NCBI GenBank assembly: GCA_947460875.1 | Contig: CANHGR010000002.1 | Span: forward strand, 186,001-250,000 | Direction: 5' to 3' | Source: Sphingobacteriaceae bacterium | GTDB taxonomy: Bacteria > Bacteroidota > Bacteroidia > Sphingobacteriales > Sphingobacteriaceae | Length of the DNA stretch: 64,000 nucleotides | Shown: positions 44,674 to 53,206 of the stretch, one piece after another | How positions within the stretch are numbered: position 1 is the first letter of the stretch | Layout: the number at the start of each line of letters is the position of its first letter | The notes under the pieces: generated by a model | What the model saw: the letters and a program-made list of their open reading frames with translations, nothing else | Told to the model about the DNA's origin: nothing | Database searches by the model: none | Program-made: the position numbers and the translations under genes

Positions 44674-45078
44674 CTAGCTACCCATCGCTACAATCTTATC
44701 AAACTCTTCAGGCTTAAGTGGCATGACAGATAAGCGGCCTTGACGGACAAGATGAATGTCTTTTAGCATCTCTTCTGCTTTAATCTGAGCTAAGGTTACA
44801 GGATTCTTAAGAGACTCCAAAGGTACAAGATCGACGACCAACCAATTAGGATCCGTAGTGGTAGGATCCTGATAAGATTCTTCAACAACTTTTGCAATAC
44901 CCATTACCGCCTTGTCTTCATTACTGTGATAGAAAAGTACCAAATCTCCCTCTTTCATATCACGAAGGGTATTTCTTGCTTGGTAATTTCGCACACCATC
45001 CCAAAAAGTTCGTCCATCAATATTGAATTTCTCCCAACTGTATTTAAACGGTTCTGATTTGACTAAGAAGTAGTTCAT
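44674..45078 (-). CDS. EVE domain protein
   Basis: A 134-residue protein that is entirely an EVE (PUA-like) domain: MNYFLVKSEPFKYSWEKF, FWDGVRNYQARNTLRDMKEGDLVLFYHSN, GIAKVVEESYQDPT and VRQGRLSVMPLKPEEFDKI. Known members bind modified bases in DNA or RNA. It is the last gene of a minus-strand run with bactofilin and M23 genes (3-base gap). No modification enzyme is nearby except the HsdR_N-like protein 3 kb away. Confidence 0.92.
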   Translation of the reverse strand: MNYFLVKSEPFKYSWEKFNIDGRTFWDGVRNYQARNTLRDMKEGDLVLFYHSNEDKAVMGIAKVVEESYQDPTTTDPNWLVVDLVPLESLKNPVTLAQIKAEEMLKDIHLVRQGRLSVMPLKPEEFDKIVAMGS

Positions 45079-45081
45079 TAG

Positions 45082-45453
45082 TTAGGAGGTTAGCTGTTTT
45101 GAAGTTTCCATGGATAACACGCCATTATAGATCGCGCCTTTTTCTATTTGTAAATTACTGGTATTGATCTCGCCATATATCTTCCCTCCTGATTTAATGT
45201 CGATGCTCTCTGCTTTAATATCTCCAATTATAGTGCCAAAGACAATGATTTCCTTCGTTTCGATATTTCCTTCAACGGATCCGGTATCACCGATAATTAA
45301 TCCTTCGGTATGTATATTCCCTTTCATCTTTCCATCAATACGTACTAAAGACGTTGAGCAAATATATCCCTCAATGCCGCAACCTTTGCTGATTAGCGTA
45401 GGTACCTCGGCCGCGTCATGTCCATTTTTATTTCTAGGAGTAAAGAGTGCCAT
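45082..45453 (-). CDS. Bactofilin (polymer-forming cytoskeletal protein)
   Basis: A 123-residue bactofilin. The core is a right-handed beta-helix built of repeats: LISKGCGIEGYICSTSLVRIDGKMKGNIHTEGLI (divided by short turns), GSVEGNIETKEIIVFGTIIGDIKAESIDIKSGGKIYGEI. Bactofilins self-assemble into nucleotide-free filaments and position cell-wall enzymes. The M23 gene is 8 bases upstream, the same arrangement as bactofilin-peptidase pairs that set cell shape in other bacteria. It lacks a membrane segment. Confidence 0.93.
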   Translation of the reverse strand: MALFTPRNKNGHDAAEVPTLISKGCGIEGYICSTSLVRIDGKMKGNIHTEGLIIGDTGSVEGNIETKEIIVFGTIIGDIKAESIDIKSGGKIYGEINTSNLQIEKGAIYNGVLSMETSKQLTS

Positions 45454-45461
45454 AGTTTTAA

Positions 45462-46307
45462 TTAGTTAATACGTAAGAACTTAGATGGATTTATGGCTTT
45501 TCCATTTTTCCGTACTTCATAGTGCAAATGAATGCCAGTAGACCGGCCAGTAGATCCCATATTGCCAATTACTTGGCCGACCGATATCGTTTGACCTCTT
45601 CTAACACCAATTTTAGACAAGTGCCCATAAAGCGTTTCGTATCCATTTTTATGCTTTAATCGGATACATTTACCGTAACCTTGGTACCATCCTGCAAATA
45701 TCACTTGGCCGGCTGCGGTACTCTTAACGATGTCTCCTCGCTTGCCTTTAAAATCTATTCCAGAATGAAATTCCGGTCGACCCGAACTAAATGGGTCACT
45801 CCTGAAACCAAAAATAGAACTAATGAGAGGGGTTGCTGCATAGCCCATTGGAGTGTATGCGATCCCATTTAAAACTGTTTTTATCTGCTCGTCGTAGAAA
45901 GCATACGTTTCGCTAGGAGAAAGTTTAGTAGATTCATTGTTACCCCCGACTCCCTCGTTTGAAAAGCCCTTTATACCTCGTTTTGTCAGATATTCATTTA
46001 TCTTTTTTAGTTTCATCTCAATGCTCTCGACGTAACTTTTTGCAGTTAAGGAATCGCTTGCTTTTGGAATTTGCCTTTCAAGTATTGAAATTTTTTCATG
46101 TAAGACCAGTCGTTCCTCATCGTATTGACCAAGATTTCTCGATAGTATGATAATAGTTGTACTCAAGGCAATTAAGACGAACCCTAGTAGTGCTATATAG
46201 TACTTTAAACCTTTTAAGTGCTTCGTTTTTATTTTAAGCGACTTGGTTTCACTTCCATCTTTACTAACAAACAGGACTGTACTTATTTCTGACTTTTTTG
46301 AACTCAT
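45462..46307 (-). CDS. M23-family (LytM) peptidoglycan endopeptidase, membrane-anchored
   Basis: A 281-residue protein. A cytoplasmic head of about 30 residues is followed by one membrane helix (YIALLGFVLIALSTTIIIL), a coiled-coil segment, and a LytM domain at about 165-275. The zinc ligands are His and Asp in FHSGIDFKG and the second His in IHLHYEV, with YGHLSKIGV in between; the site is complete. It should cut peptide cross-links in the periplasm. It forms an operon with bactofilin and EVE genes; bactofilin may place it at curved or dividing regions. Confidence 0.92.
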   Translation of the reverse strand: MSSKKSEISTVLFVSKDGSETKSLKIKTKHLKGLKYYIALLGFVLIALSTTIIILSRNLGQYDEERLVLHEKISILERQIPKASDSLTAKSYVESIEMKLKKINEYLTKRGIKGFSNEGVGGNNESTKLSPSETYAFYDEQIKTVLNGIAYTPMGYAATPLISSIFGFRSDPFSSGRPEFHSGIDFKGKRGDIVKSTAAGQVIFAGWYQGYGKCIRLKHKNGYETLYGHLSKIGVRRGQTISVGQVIGNMGSTGRSTGIHLHYEVRKNGKAINPSKFLRIN

Positions 46308-46439
46308 TTAATAGGAGATGTTAACATTTCGAATAAAGTAAGCGCAATTCAAATTTATGGCAAAGTTTCGAAAATAAAAGAGAAATAAATAGGTTTGAAT
46401 CAAAACGAAAGTCCAACTAGTGAAAAGTTTACTTTAGTT

Positions 46440-46680
46440 TGACGACCTGCAAATTTGCTAAGACCAGTGTCTATGATAGCGTTATAGGCATAAGCAAGGA
46501 AGACAATCGAAGCGTTTTGGAAACGGTGTCTTTTCAACTAGAGGAACTGGAAATGAATTAGGCACCGGACTTGGTTTATTGCCCTGTAAAGACTCTATTG
46601 AAAAAATAAAACAATTTGGGTTGAAAGGACCCTAAGAATTAGAAGTAAATTTCACTTTACGATACCAAGTTTTACATCTT
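46440..46680 (+). pseudogene. Decayed histidine kinase (HATPase domain tail)
   Basis: The 385-base gap between the M23 gene and holA contains the broken end of a sensor kinase. GISKEDNRS (46487-46513) matches the G1 box; one frame over, KRFGNGVFSTRGTGNELGTG followed by LGLLPCKDSIEK matches the F box and the G2 box GTGLGLLLCKDFIEK; a stop after KGP interrupts the GKIWVESE segment, and VNFTL remains of the terminal FTLP strand. The N box and upstream parts are too degraded to read. No response regulator is nearby. Confidence 0.82.
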
Positions 46681-46692
46681 ATTTTAGCACTA

Positions 46693-47724
46693 CTAGTGAA
46701 TAATTTTAAATAACAACTCTTTCATAAGATCGGATTGTTCAGTATTGGCTGTAGCGCCTACACCTTTGATTCTCAAATCGTATTCTCGCAAATAGCTGAT
46801 TATATTAAATATCTTTGGAACATTATAATTGTTTGCAGCCACCTCATATTCTTTTAAAAAATATGGGTTAACTCCCATTTCTTTTGCCAAATTCTGAGAA
46901 GAACGATCAGAAATATAGTGATACTTTAATAACTTGGTAAAATAAGAATTTAAGGCGCCGAATACAAGCTGTACGGGATTTGACTTTGGATTTGCGCCAA
47001 AGTAATTAATAATCTGATTTCCTTTTATTACATTTCGAGTGGCAATAGCAGATTGTAGCTCAAATACATTATAGTCCTTACTAATACCGATATTGGTATG
47101 AACATCTTCCAAGGTAATCTCCTCGCCGGGCTGTACGTTGAGTATTAGTTTTTCAAGCTCGTTAGCAATCTTTGAAAGGTCCGCCCCCAGATATTCAGCG
47201 ATTAGAGAAGACGCACGTGCGTGAATGCGATATCCTCTAGCACTTAGAAAGTCTTCTATCCAAGCAGGCACTTTATTGTCATAGATAGCTGATGATTCAA
47301 AGATCGATCCATTCTTTTCAATTGCTTTATAGGTTTTTTTACGTTTATCAAATTTCGCATACTTATAGCAGAACACTAAGATGGTACTACTTAATGGATT
47401 TTGCAGGTAGCTTAAAAGCGGATCAATCCCTTTAGCGGGGTCATCTGTATCTTTTCCCCATTTTAAGTCTTGAGCCTCTTTAACAATTATCACTTGATAT
47501 TCACTCATCATCGGGAATCGTTTGGCCGAATTCAATACACTCATTAGGTCGCTATCTTTTCCGTAAAAAACAGATTGATTAAAGCCTTTCTCCGCATCGC
47601 TAAGAACATGATTTTCGATATAGTCGCTGATAAGATCAACGTAATAAGGTTCCTCCCCGTGCAAAAGATACAAGGGTTTGAATTTTCTTTGCTTCAGGTT
47701 ATTGATCAGATCAAACGCGGTCAT
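46693..47724 (-). CDS. holA: DNA polymerase III subunit delta
   Basis: A 343-residue clamp-loader subunit. LKQRKFKPLYLLHGEEPYYVDLISDYIE at the start, then FYGKDSD, RFPMMSEYQVIIVKEAQDL, YKAIEKNGSIFESSAIYDNKVPAWIEDFL and LIAEYLGADLSKIANELEKL are typical. Together with other clamp-loader subunits it opens the sliding clamp. Divergent from the HsdR_N-like gene, with 138 bases between. Length is the family norm. Confidence 0.94.
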   Translation of the reverse strand: MTAFDLINNLKQRKFKPLYLLHGEEPYYVDLISDYIENHVLSDAEKGFNQSVFYGKDSDLMSVLNSAKRFPMMSEYQVIIVKEAQDLKWGKDTDDPAKGIDPLLSYLQNPLSSTILVFCYKYAKFDKRKKTYKAIEKNGSIFESSAIYDNKVPAWIEDFLSARGYRIHARASSLIAEYLGADLSKIANELEKLILNVQPGEEITLEDVHTNIGISKDYNVFELQSAIATRNVIKGNQIINYFGANPKSNPVQLVFGALNSYFTKLLKYHYISDRSSQNLAKEMGVNPYFLKEYEVAANNYNVPKIFNIISYLREYDLRIKGVGATANTEQSDLMKELLFKIIH

Positions 47725-47862
47725 AAAAATTCAGTGAGCTAAAAGCATTCGTGAAAAAAAACACGAAATACCGTCGAAGCGAATCGGAACGGTGTGCTGT
47801 AAAAATATACTTTTAATTGAGTATACACTTGATAAAATTGCTGAAATTAGCCGGATAAATTA

Positions 47863-48333
47863 ATGTCTGCGAGCCAGTTCACACCTAAGCGATTAAATTT
47901 GCCCGACTATCCCTTTAAAATAAAGCAAAGCGGAAGGGATACATTCATTTTCGATGAAATAAGGAAGAAATTTCTGGTATTGACGCCGGAAGAATGGGTA
48001 AGGCAGCATTTTGTGCAATACCTTATCCACCAAAAAAAATATCCTAAAACATGTATCCGAGTGGAGGGCGGTTTGAAGTTAAACTCCTTGCAAAAACGCA
48101 CGGATATTGTTGTTTTTAATTTGTCGGGAGAAATGATTCTAATGGTTGAATGCAAAGCCCCCCACGTAAAAATCAGTCAGGATACCTTTGACCAGATAGC
48201 AAGATATAATTTAGTTCATAAAACTCCATTACTTGCAGTCAGCAATGGAATGGAGCATTTTTTCAGTGAAATTGATTTTGAGGAACGAAACTATAAGTTT
48301 ATTAGCGAGCTGCCGTCATTTAAAAGAACGTAG
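47863..48333 (+). CDS. HsdR N-terminal domain-like nuclease-fold protein
   Basis: A 156-residue single-domain protein of the HSDR_N_2 family. A PD-(D/E)xK core is seen in RTDIVVFNLSGEMILMVECKAP (Asp, then Glu-x-Lys) with a following QIARYN (the Gln that type I restriction enzymes share). The fold suggests a nuclease or nuclease-derived domain, but no HsdS, HsdM or helicase is near, and this stand-alone form is common in Bacteroidota chromosomes beside holA. Role unknown. It ends 11 bases from valS, convergent. Confidence 0.88.
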   Translation: MSASQFTPKRLNLPDYPFKIKQSGRDTFIFDEIRKKFLVLTPEEWVRQHFVQYLIHQKKYPKTCIRVEGGLKLNSLQKRTDIVVFNLSGEMILMVECKAPHVKISQDTFDQIARYNLVHKTPLLAVSNGMEHFFSEIDFEERNYKFISELPSFKRT

Positions 48334-48344
48334 TCTAAAAACTG

Positions 48345-51029
48345 CTAAGATTTTAAGGTTTTTAAGTTGCCGCGCAAAATCTCTATTTTTTCTTCTGCAT
48401 CTGCCTTTTTCTTAAGTTCGTTATCTACAATTTCCTTTTTCGCATTGGCAATAAAACGCTCGTTTGATAATTTGGCATTTACAGATGCTAAAAAGCCGTC
48501 CAAATAGGTAATTTCTTTTGAAAGTCTTTCGCGTTCTGCATCGGCATCGATATTTTCTTCTAGGGACACAAAAAATTCATCGGTTCCCGCAAGGAAAGCT
48601 GAAGCACCCGCTATCTTATCTTTTACAAACTCAACGTGGCTTACATTTGCAAGACGGCAAATAATATTTAGATATTTTTCATAATTAATGGGCGAGTTTG
48701 ATTTTACTGCAAGAGGCAGCGACTCTTTTGGAGAAATCTGCCTTGTGTTTCGAATGTTTCGTATTTCGGTAATCACTTGTTTTATCGTTTCCACCTCTAA
48801 GAGTAATGTTTTATCAGTCTTTTCTGGTCGTGGATATGCTGCAACTATACAACATTCCATTTCAGTACGTTCGCCGAACAATTCATCATGCCATAATTCT
48901 TCGGTAATAAAGGGCATAAACGGATGTAAGATCTTTAGAATATTTTCAAAGAACACTGTTGTAACTTGATGGGTTTCCGCATCAATTGGCTGCTGGTAAG
49001 CGGGTTTTATCATCTCAAGGTACCAAGCACAGAAATCATCCCAAACGAGCTTGTAGGTACTCATTAACGCCTCAGAAAGACGATATTGATCAAAGTGACC
49101 CTCAATTTCTAATAACGCTTCGTTGAATCTGTTTTCGAACCAGTCAATAGCTTTTTGGTTCGGATTCTTTAAGCGCTCATCAACTTCCCAACCTTTTACC
49201 AACCTAAAGGCGTTCCACAATTTGTTTGCAAAATTTCGACCTTGTTCGCAGTAGCTTTCATCAAACATTAAATCATTTCCTGCCGGCGAGCATAGCAACA
49301 TTCCAACTCGTACACCGTCTGCTCCATACTTTCCTATTAAATCTATGGGATCCGGTGAGTTGCCTAAAGATTTTGACATTTTTCGTCCGACTTTATCCCG
49401 CACGATGCCGGTTAAATAAACATTTTTAAATGGTGCCTCGCCCCGAAATTCATGTCCGGCCATGATCATCCTTGCAACCCAGAAAAAAAGTATCTCAGGT
49501 GCTGTTACCAAGTCATTTGTAGGATAGTAATAATTGAGGTCGGCATTTCCAGGGTTAGAGGAATCTGAAAATACTCCTGGATCAAAAACAGAAATTGGCC
49601 AAAGCCATGATGAAAACCAAGTATCTACAACGTCTTCATCTTGTCTAAGCTGCGTTGATGCGTTAACTCGGAACTCGAGTTGCGCATCGACCGGTATATT
49701 TCTTCTACTGATAAGTTCGTCGAGAGCTTCTTCTTTTGTTTTTGCAATAACTGCTTCTTCCTGCTCAAAATACCAAGCCGGAATACGTTGCCCCCACCAT
49801 AATTGCCTGCTGATACACCAGTCTTTAACATTCTCCATCCAATGGCGATAGGTGTTTATATATTTTTCAGGAATAAGCTTGATTTTGCCATTGAGTACGT
49901 ATTCAAGTGCTGGCTCGGCCATTTCATCCATTTTACAGAACCATTGCAAAGACAGTTTCGGTTCTATCGCTGCATCGGTCCTCTCAGAATAACCAATTTG
50001 CGATTTATAGTCTTCTGTTCTGTCTAGGTGACCTGCTTGAACAAGCAGGTCAGCAATTTTTTTACGGGCATCAAACCGATCTTCACCGATTAGAATCTCA
50101 GCGTTTTCGTTAAGTGTTCCATCATCATTTAGAATATCGATTACAGGAAGTTTGTGTTTTATGCCGAGTTCATAATCATTAAGATCATGCGCGGGCGTCA
50201 CTTTTAGACATCCTGTCCCAAATTCGATATCTACATACTCATCTTCTATAATTGGAATTTCACGATTGATTAGCGGAATGAGCACTTTATTTCCTTTCAA
50301 ATGCTTGTAGCGGTCATCACTTGGATTGATGCAAATTGCAGCGTCTGCCATGATCGTCTCAGGGCGTGTAGTAGCGACAAGGAGAAAGTTGGAAGAGGAA
50401 GACTTAGTTTCTGAAATTATGTAATATTTTATATAATAAAGCTTCTGATTTACTTCTTTTCGGATAACTTCCTCATCTGAAATAGCAGTTTTGCCTTTAG
50501 GGTCCCAATTGACCATCCGAACGCCACGGTAAATAAGACCTTTTTTATAAAGATGGATAAACGTGTTTATTACCGCTTCCGACATATCATCGTCCATCGT
50601 AAATCGAGTCCGATCCCAATCGCATGAGGCGCCTAATTTCTCCAGCTGCTTTAAAATAATGCCACCGTATTTATCTTTCCACTCGACCGCATAGGCTAGG
50701 AACTCTTCACGGCTTAGGTTTTTCTTTTCAATTCCCCGTTCCTTTAGCATCGCTACAACTTTTGCTTCAGTAGCTATGGAAGCATGGTCTGTACCGGCGA
50801 TCCAGCATGCGTTTTTCCCCAACATGCGTGCGCGGCGGATAAGCACGTCCTGAATAGTATTATTCAGCATATGCCCCATATGCAATACTCCGGTTACATT
50901 TGGCGGAGGAATGACAATTGTGTAGGGTTCGCGATCATCTGGCACCGACCGAAAAAATTTTCCATCAAGCCAGTACTGGTACCACTTATCTTCGCTTTCC
51001 TTGGGATTATAGGTCTTTGAAATGTGCAT
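48345..51029 (-). CDS. valS: Valyl-tRNA synthetase
   Basis: An 894-residue class I synthetase from ATG 51029 (MHISKTYNPKE); a longer frame starting at 51071 would begin upstream of the promoter box. HIGH motif is HMGH in LHMGHMLNNT; KMSKS motif is GRKMSKSLGN. The editing domain carries TTRPETIMAD and GTGCLKVTPAHD. The C-terminal coiled-coil arm (AERERLSKEITYLDGFLASVN) binds tRNA. It charges tRNA-Val and removes mischarged Thr. Box TATTTTTG lies 6 bases upstream of the start. Confidence 0.97.
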   Translation of the reverse strand: MHISKTYNPKESEDKWYQYWLDGKFFRSVPDDREPYTIVIPPPNVTGVLHMGHMLNNTIQDVLIRRARMLGKNACWIAGTDHASIATEAKVVAMLKERGIEKKNLSREEFLAYAVEWKDKYGGIILKQLEKLGASCDWDRTRFTMDDDMSEAVINTFIHLYKKGLIYRGVRMVNWDPKGKTAISDEEVIRKEVNQKLYYIKYYIISETKSSSSNFLLVATTRPETIMADAAICINPSDDRYKHLKGNKVLIPLINREIPIIEDEYVDIEFGTGCLKVTPAHDLNDYELGIKHKLPVIDILNDDGTLNENAEILIGEDRFDARKKIADLLVQAGHLDRTEDYKSQIGYSERTDAAIEPKLSLQWFCKMDEMAEPALEYVLNGKIKLIPEKYINTYRHWMENVKDWCISRQLWWGQRIPAWYFEQEEAVIAKTKEEALDELISRRNIPVDAQLEFRVNASTQLRQDEDVVDTWFSSWLWPISVFDPGVFSDSSNPGNADLNYYYPTNDLVTAPEILFFWVARMIMAGHEFRGEAPFKNVYLTGIVRDKVGRKMSKSLGNSPDPIDLIGKYGADGVRVGMLLCSPAGNDLMFDESYCEQGRNFANKLWNAFRLVKGWEVDERLKNPNQKAIDWFENRFNEALLEIEGHFDQYRLSEALMSTYKLVWDDFCAWYLEMIKPAYQQPIDAETHQVTTVFFENILKILHPFMPFITEELWHDELFGERTEMECCIVAAYPRPEKTDKTLLLEVETIKQVITEIRNIRNTRQISPKESLPLAVKSNSPINYEKYLNIICRLANVSHVEFVKDKIAGASAFLAGTDEFFVSLEENIDADAERERLSKEITYLDGFLASVNAKLSNERFIANAKKEIVDNELKKKADAEEKIEILRGNLKTLKS

Positions 51030-51034
51030 CTCTG

Positions 51035-51042
51035 CAAAAATA
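51035..51042 (-). promoter_or_regulatory. -7 promoter box TATTTTTG of valS
   Basis: Exact TAnnTTTG on the minus strand; its G is 6 bases before the A of the ATG (51029). Confidence 0.5.
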
Positions 51043-51083
51043 TACTTTTTATGCATAAGCCCATTCTTCATTAATGATTAGAT

Positions 51084-51091
51084 TATATTTG
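51084..51091 (+). promoter_or_regulatory. -7 promoter box TATATTTG of mnmD
   Basis: Exact TAnnTTTG ending 5 bases before the A of the mnmD ATG (51096). Confidence 0.6.
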
Positions 51092-51095
51092 TTAG

Positions 51096-51764
51096 ATGCT
51101 TGAACTAGTTAAAACAGCAGACGGGTCGAATACTCTCTTTAACCGGGATGTTGGTGAACATTACCATTCATGCCATGGGGCATTGCAGGAGAGTCGACAC
51201 GTTTTCTTAAAAGCTGGATTGGAGTATTGGTTAAGTCATAGCTCATCGTCGCAAGTTTCTGTGTTGGAAGTGGGTTTTGGAACGGGGTTGAATTTCTTGC
51301 TCACCACCGAGCACTGTATGGATAAAAATGTTGAATTAAACTATACAGGCATTGAGCCATATCCACTTGATTTGCAGTTACTTAAAAATATTGAATATGA
51401 CAATTATTTGTTGCAAGATGTCTGTACGACCTTTTACAGTTCTTATATTGTAAGTCTGGAAAAGAAAATTTTGATTAGCGACCATTGCGAACTGGAGATA
51501 ATTGTTTCAAAACTATTAGATTTTCAATCCCAACAATTATTTGATATAGTCTATTTCGATGCTTTTGCTTCTGCCCGACAGCCTGAGATGTGGACGGTAG
51601 AATCCATCAGTCACGTTTGTAAATATATGCGTCCAGGAGGAGTATTTGTAACCTATGCGATCACAGGCGACCTTAAACGGACGATGAAGCTACTTGGTTT
51701 TACCGTACATAAAATCCAGGGAGCTCCAGGTAAACGCGAAATGCTACGGGCAATAAAGAACTGA
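51096..51764 (+). CDS. mnmD: tRNA 5-methylaminomethyl-2-thiouridine methyltransferase MnmD
   Basis: A 222-residue SAM-dependent methyltransferase of the DUF752/MnmC1 group. NRDVGEHYHSCHGALQESRHVFLKAGL is a hallmark, VLEVGFGTGLNFLLT binds SAM, and FDIVYFDAFASARQPEMW is the catalytic segment. It makes the last step of mnm5s2U34 in some tRNAs. The FAD-dependent MnmC2 oxidase domain is not fused here, as in MnmD of Gram-positives and Bacteroidota. The start is supported by the promoter box. Confidence 0.93.
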   Translation: MLELVKTADGSNTLFNRDVGEHYHSCHGALQESRHVFLKAGLEYWLSHSSSSQVSVLEVGFGTGLNFLLTTEHCMDKNVELNYTGIEPYPLDLQLLKNIEYDNYLLQDVCTTFYSSYIVSLEKKILISDHCELEIIVSKLLDFQSQQLFDIVYFDAFASARQPEMWTVESISHVCKYMRPGGVFVTYAITGDLKRTMKLLGFTVHKIQGAPGKREMLRAIKN

Positions 51765-51871
51765 TTATTTGTAACTACTTTATAATTTCAAAAAGGAGAA
51801 TTATTTGCTCAGCATATTGATTATCTCTTAAAAAAAAACTTAATTTGCTGGACGAAATAAATGTCACCGTT

Positions 51872-52270
51872 ATGTCATACAGAAAAAATTTAATTGTTAC
51901 CTCATCGTTGCTGTCTATTGTAATACTGGGTGCTGCTACAATGCCTGAACAAGCTCAGCAACAACAAGCTGTTGCTTATACAAATTTAAAAATATTGCCA
52001 AAAAATATTGGTAAGGAAGAATTAGATGTGGTGATGAAAGGCTTTACAAATGCATTAGGTGTTCGATGTAACTATTGTCATGCACCTCAGGCCGATAACC
52101 CAGCAAGGAATGATTTTGCTAGTGATGCAAAGCCTGAAAAAGCTACCGCTCGCGAAATGATGAAAATGGCAGCAAAGATCAATAAGACCTTTTTTAACAA
52201 AAAAGCCGGTGCGGTTATGGATGTTACCTGTAAAACCTGTCACAACGGAAAGGCTCACCCCGAAAAATAA
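51872..52270 (+). CDS. Diheme c-type cytochrome
   Basis: A 132-residue exported protein from ATG 51872 (a TTG 27 bases upstream is discarded). The signal or anchor helix is at about 5-24. Two heme motifs are visible: Cys66-x-x-Cys69-His70 (CNYCH) and Cys120-x-x-Cys123-His124 (CKTCH). NLKILPKNIGKEELDVVMKGF and the first heme site resemble the photosynthetic reaction-centre cytochrome-like c family found widely in non-phototrophs. It probably carries electrons in the periplasm; partners are not visible. A terminator-like hairpin follows. Confidence 0.85.
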   Translation: MSYRKNLIVTSSLLSIVILGAATMPEQAQQQQAVAYTNLKILPKNIGKEELDVVMKGFTNALGVRCNYCHAPQADNPARNDFASDAKPEKATAREMMKMAAKINKTFFNKKAGAVMDVTCKTCHNGKAHPEK

Positions 52271-52290
52271 TTTATCCCTGAGATATTTTT

Positions 52291-52319
52291 AAAGATGCCG
52301 GCTATTCGTCGGCATCTTT
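52291..52319 (+). terminator. Terminator hairpin between cytochrome and mazG genes
   Basis: AAAGATGCCG and CGGCATCTTT form a perfect 10-base stem with a 9-base loop, followed by ATTTTAT, 20 bases after the cytochrome stop. Confidence 0.75.
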
Positions 52320-52385
52320 ATTTTATGGCGAATCAAATCCGATAAGCTTTAATCTTATTTTTACGGGCATTTCAATCTAATTATT

Positions 52386-53183
52386 ATGTCATATAGCTTA
52401 ACCTCGCCTACTCCATCTGCTGCGTTTGAACGCCTTTTAGATATTATGGACACCCTGCGCGAAAAATGTCCATGGGATATGAAGCAAACCATGGAAAGTC
52501 TTAGGCACCTCACAATTGAAGAGGTTTATGAGCTTTCCGATTCTATTCTGGAAAATAATCAGCAGGAGATTAAAAAGGAGCTTGGAGATCTAATGTTACA
52601 TCTTGTGTTTTATTCGCGAATCGCCTCTGAGAAAAACGATTTCACTATTACCGATGTGCTAAACGGCATTTGCGAAAAATTAATCAGTAGACATCCGCAC
52701 ATCTACGGTGATGTTCGAGTAAGCGATGAGCATGAGGTGAAGCGAAATTGGGAACAGCTGAAACTGAAAGAAGGAAATAAGTCGGTACTAGGAGGAGTCC
52801 CTGTTTCTCTTCCATCCCTAGTTAAAGCTTCACGAATACAAGAGAAGGCCCGTGGAATAGGATTTGATTGGGAAGATAAAAGTCAGGTATGGGATAAAGT
52901 AGAAGAAGAAATGCGTGAATTTCGTGAGGAATTTGATATCGTTAACAACGAGGCAATTGATAAAGAAAAGGCAGAAAGTGAATTCGGTGATCTTCTTTTT
53001 TCGCTGATCAACTATGCACGTTTTATTGATATTAATGCTGAAGATGCGCTAGAAAAGACGAATAAAAAGTTTATTAAGCGTTTTCAGTACATCGAAAGCA
53101 AAGCGAAGGAACAAAATAAAGAGCTGAAAAATATGAGCTTAGCTGAAATGGATTTAATTTGGCATGAAGCGAAAAAACTCTGA
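52386..53183 (+). CDS. mazG: Nucleoside triphosphate pyrophosphohydrolase MazG
   Basis: A 265-residue two-domain MazG. The first domain holds CPWDMKQTMESLRHLTIEEVYEL and the ExxE/ExxD metal sites with KKELGDLMLHLVFYSRIA; the second repeats KVEEEMREFREEF and ESEFGDLLFSLINYARF. It removes noncanonical nucleoside triphosphates and can affect alarmone levels. Length equals E. coli MazG. Own transcription unit after the hairpin at 52291. Confidence 0.95.
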   Translation: MSYSLTSPTPSAAFERLLDIMDTLREKCPWDMKQTMESLRHLTIEEVYELSDSILENNQQEIKKELGDLMLHLVFYSRIASEKNDFTITDVLNGICEKLISRHPHIYGDVRVSDEHEVKRNWEQLKLKEGNKSVLGGVPVSLPSLVKASRIQEKARGIGFDWEDKSQVWDKVEEEMREFREEFDIVNNEAIDKEKAESEFGDLLFSLINYARFIDINAEDALEKTNKKFIKRFQYIESKAKEQNKELKNMSLAEMDLIWHEAKKL

Positions 53184-53206
53184 TAAGAATCTAAACACGA
53201 AAAAAT

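Noticed and set aside
47863-48333. Part of a type I restriction-modification system
   Set aside because: Only the N-terminal nuclease-fold domain is present, with no helicase, HsdM or HsdS gene within the window.
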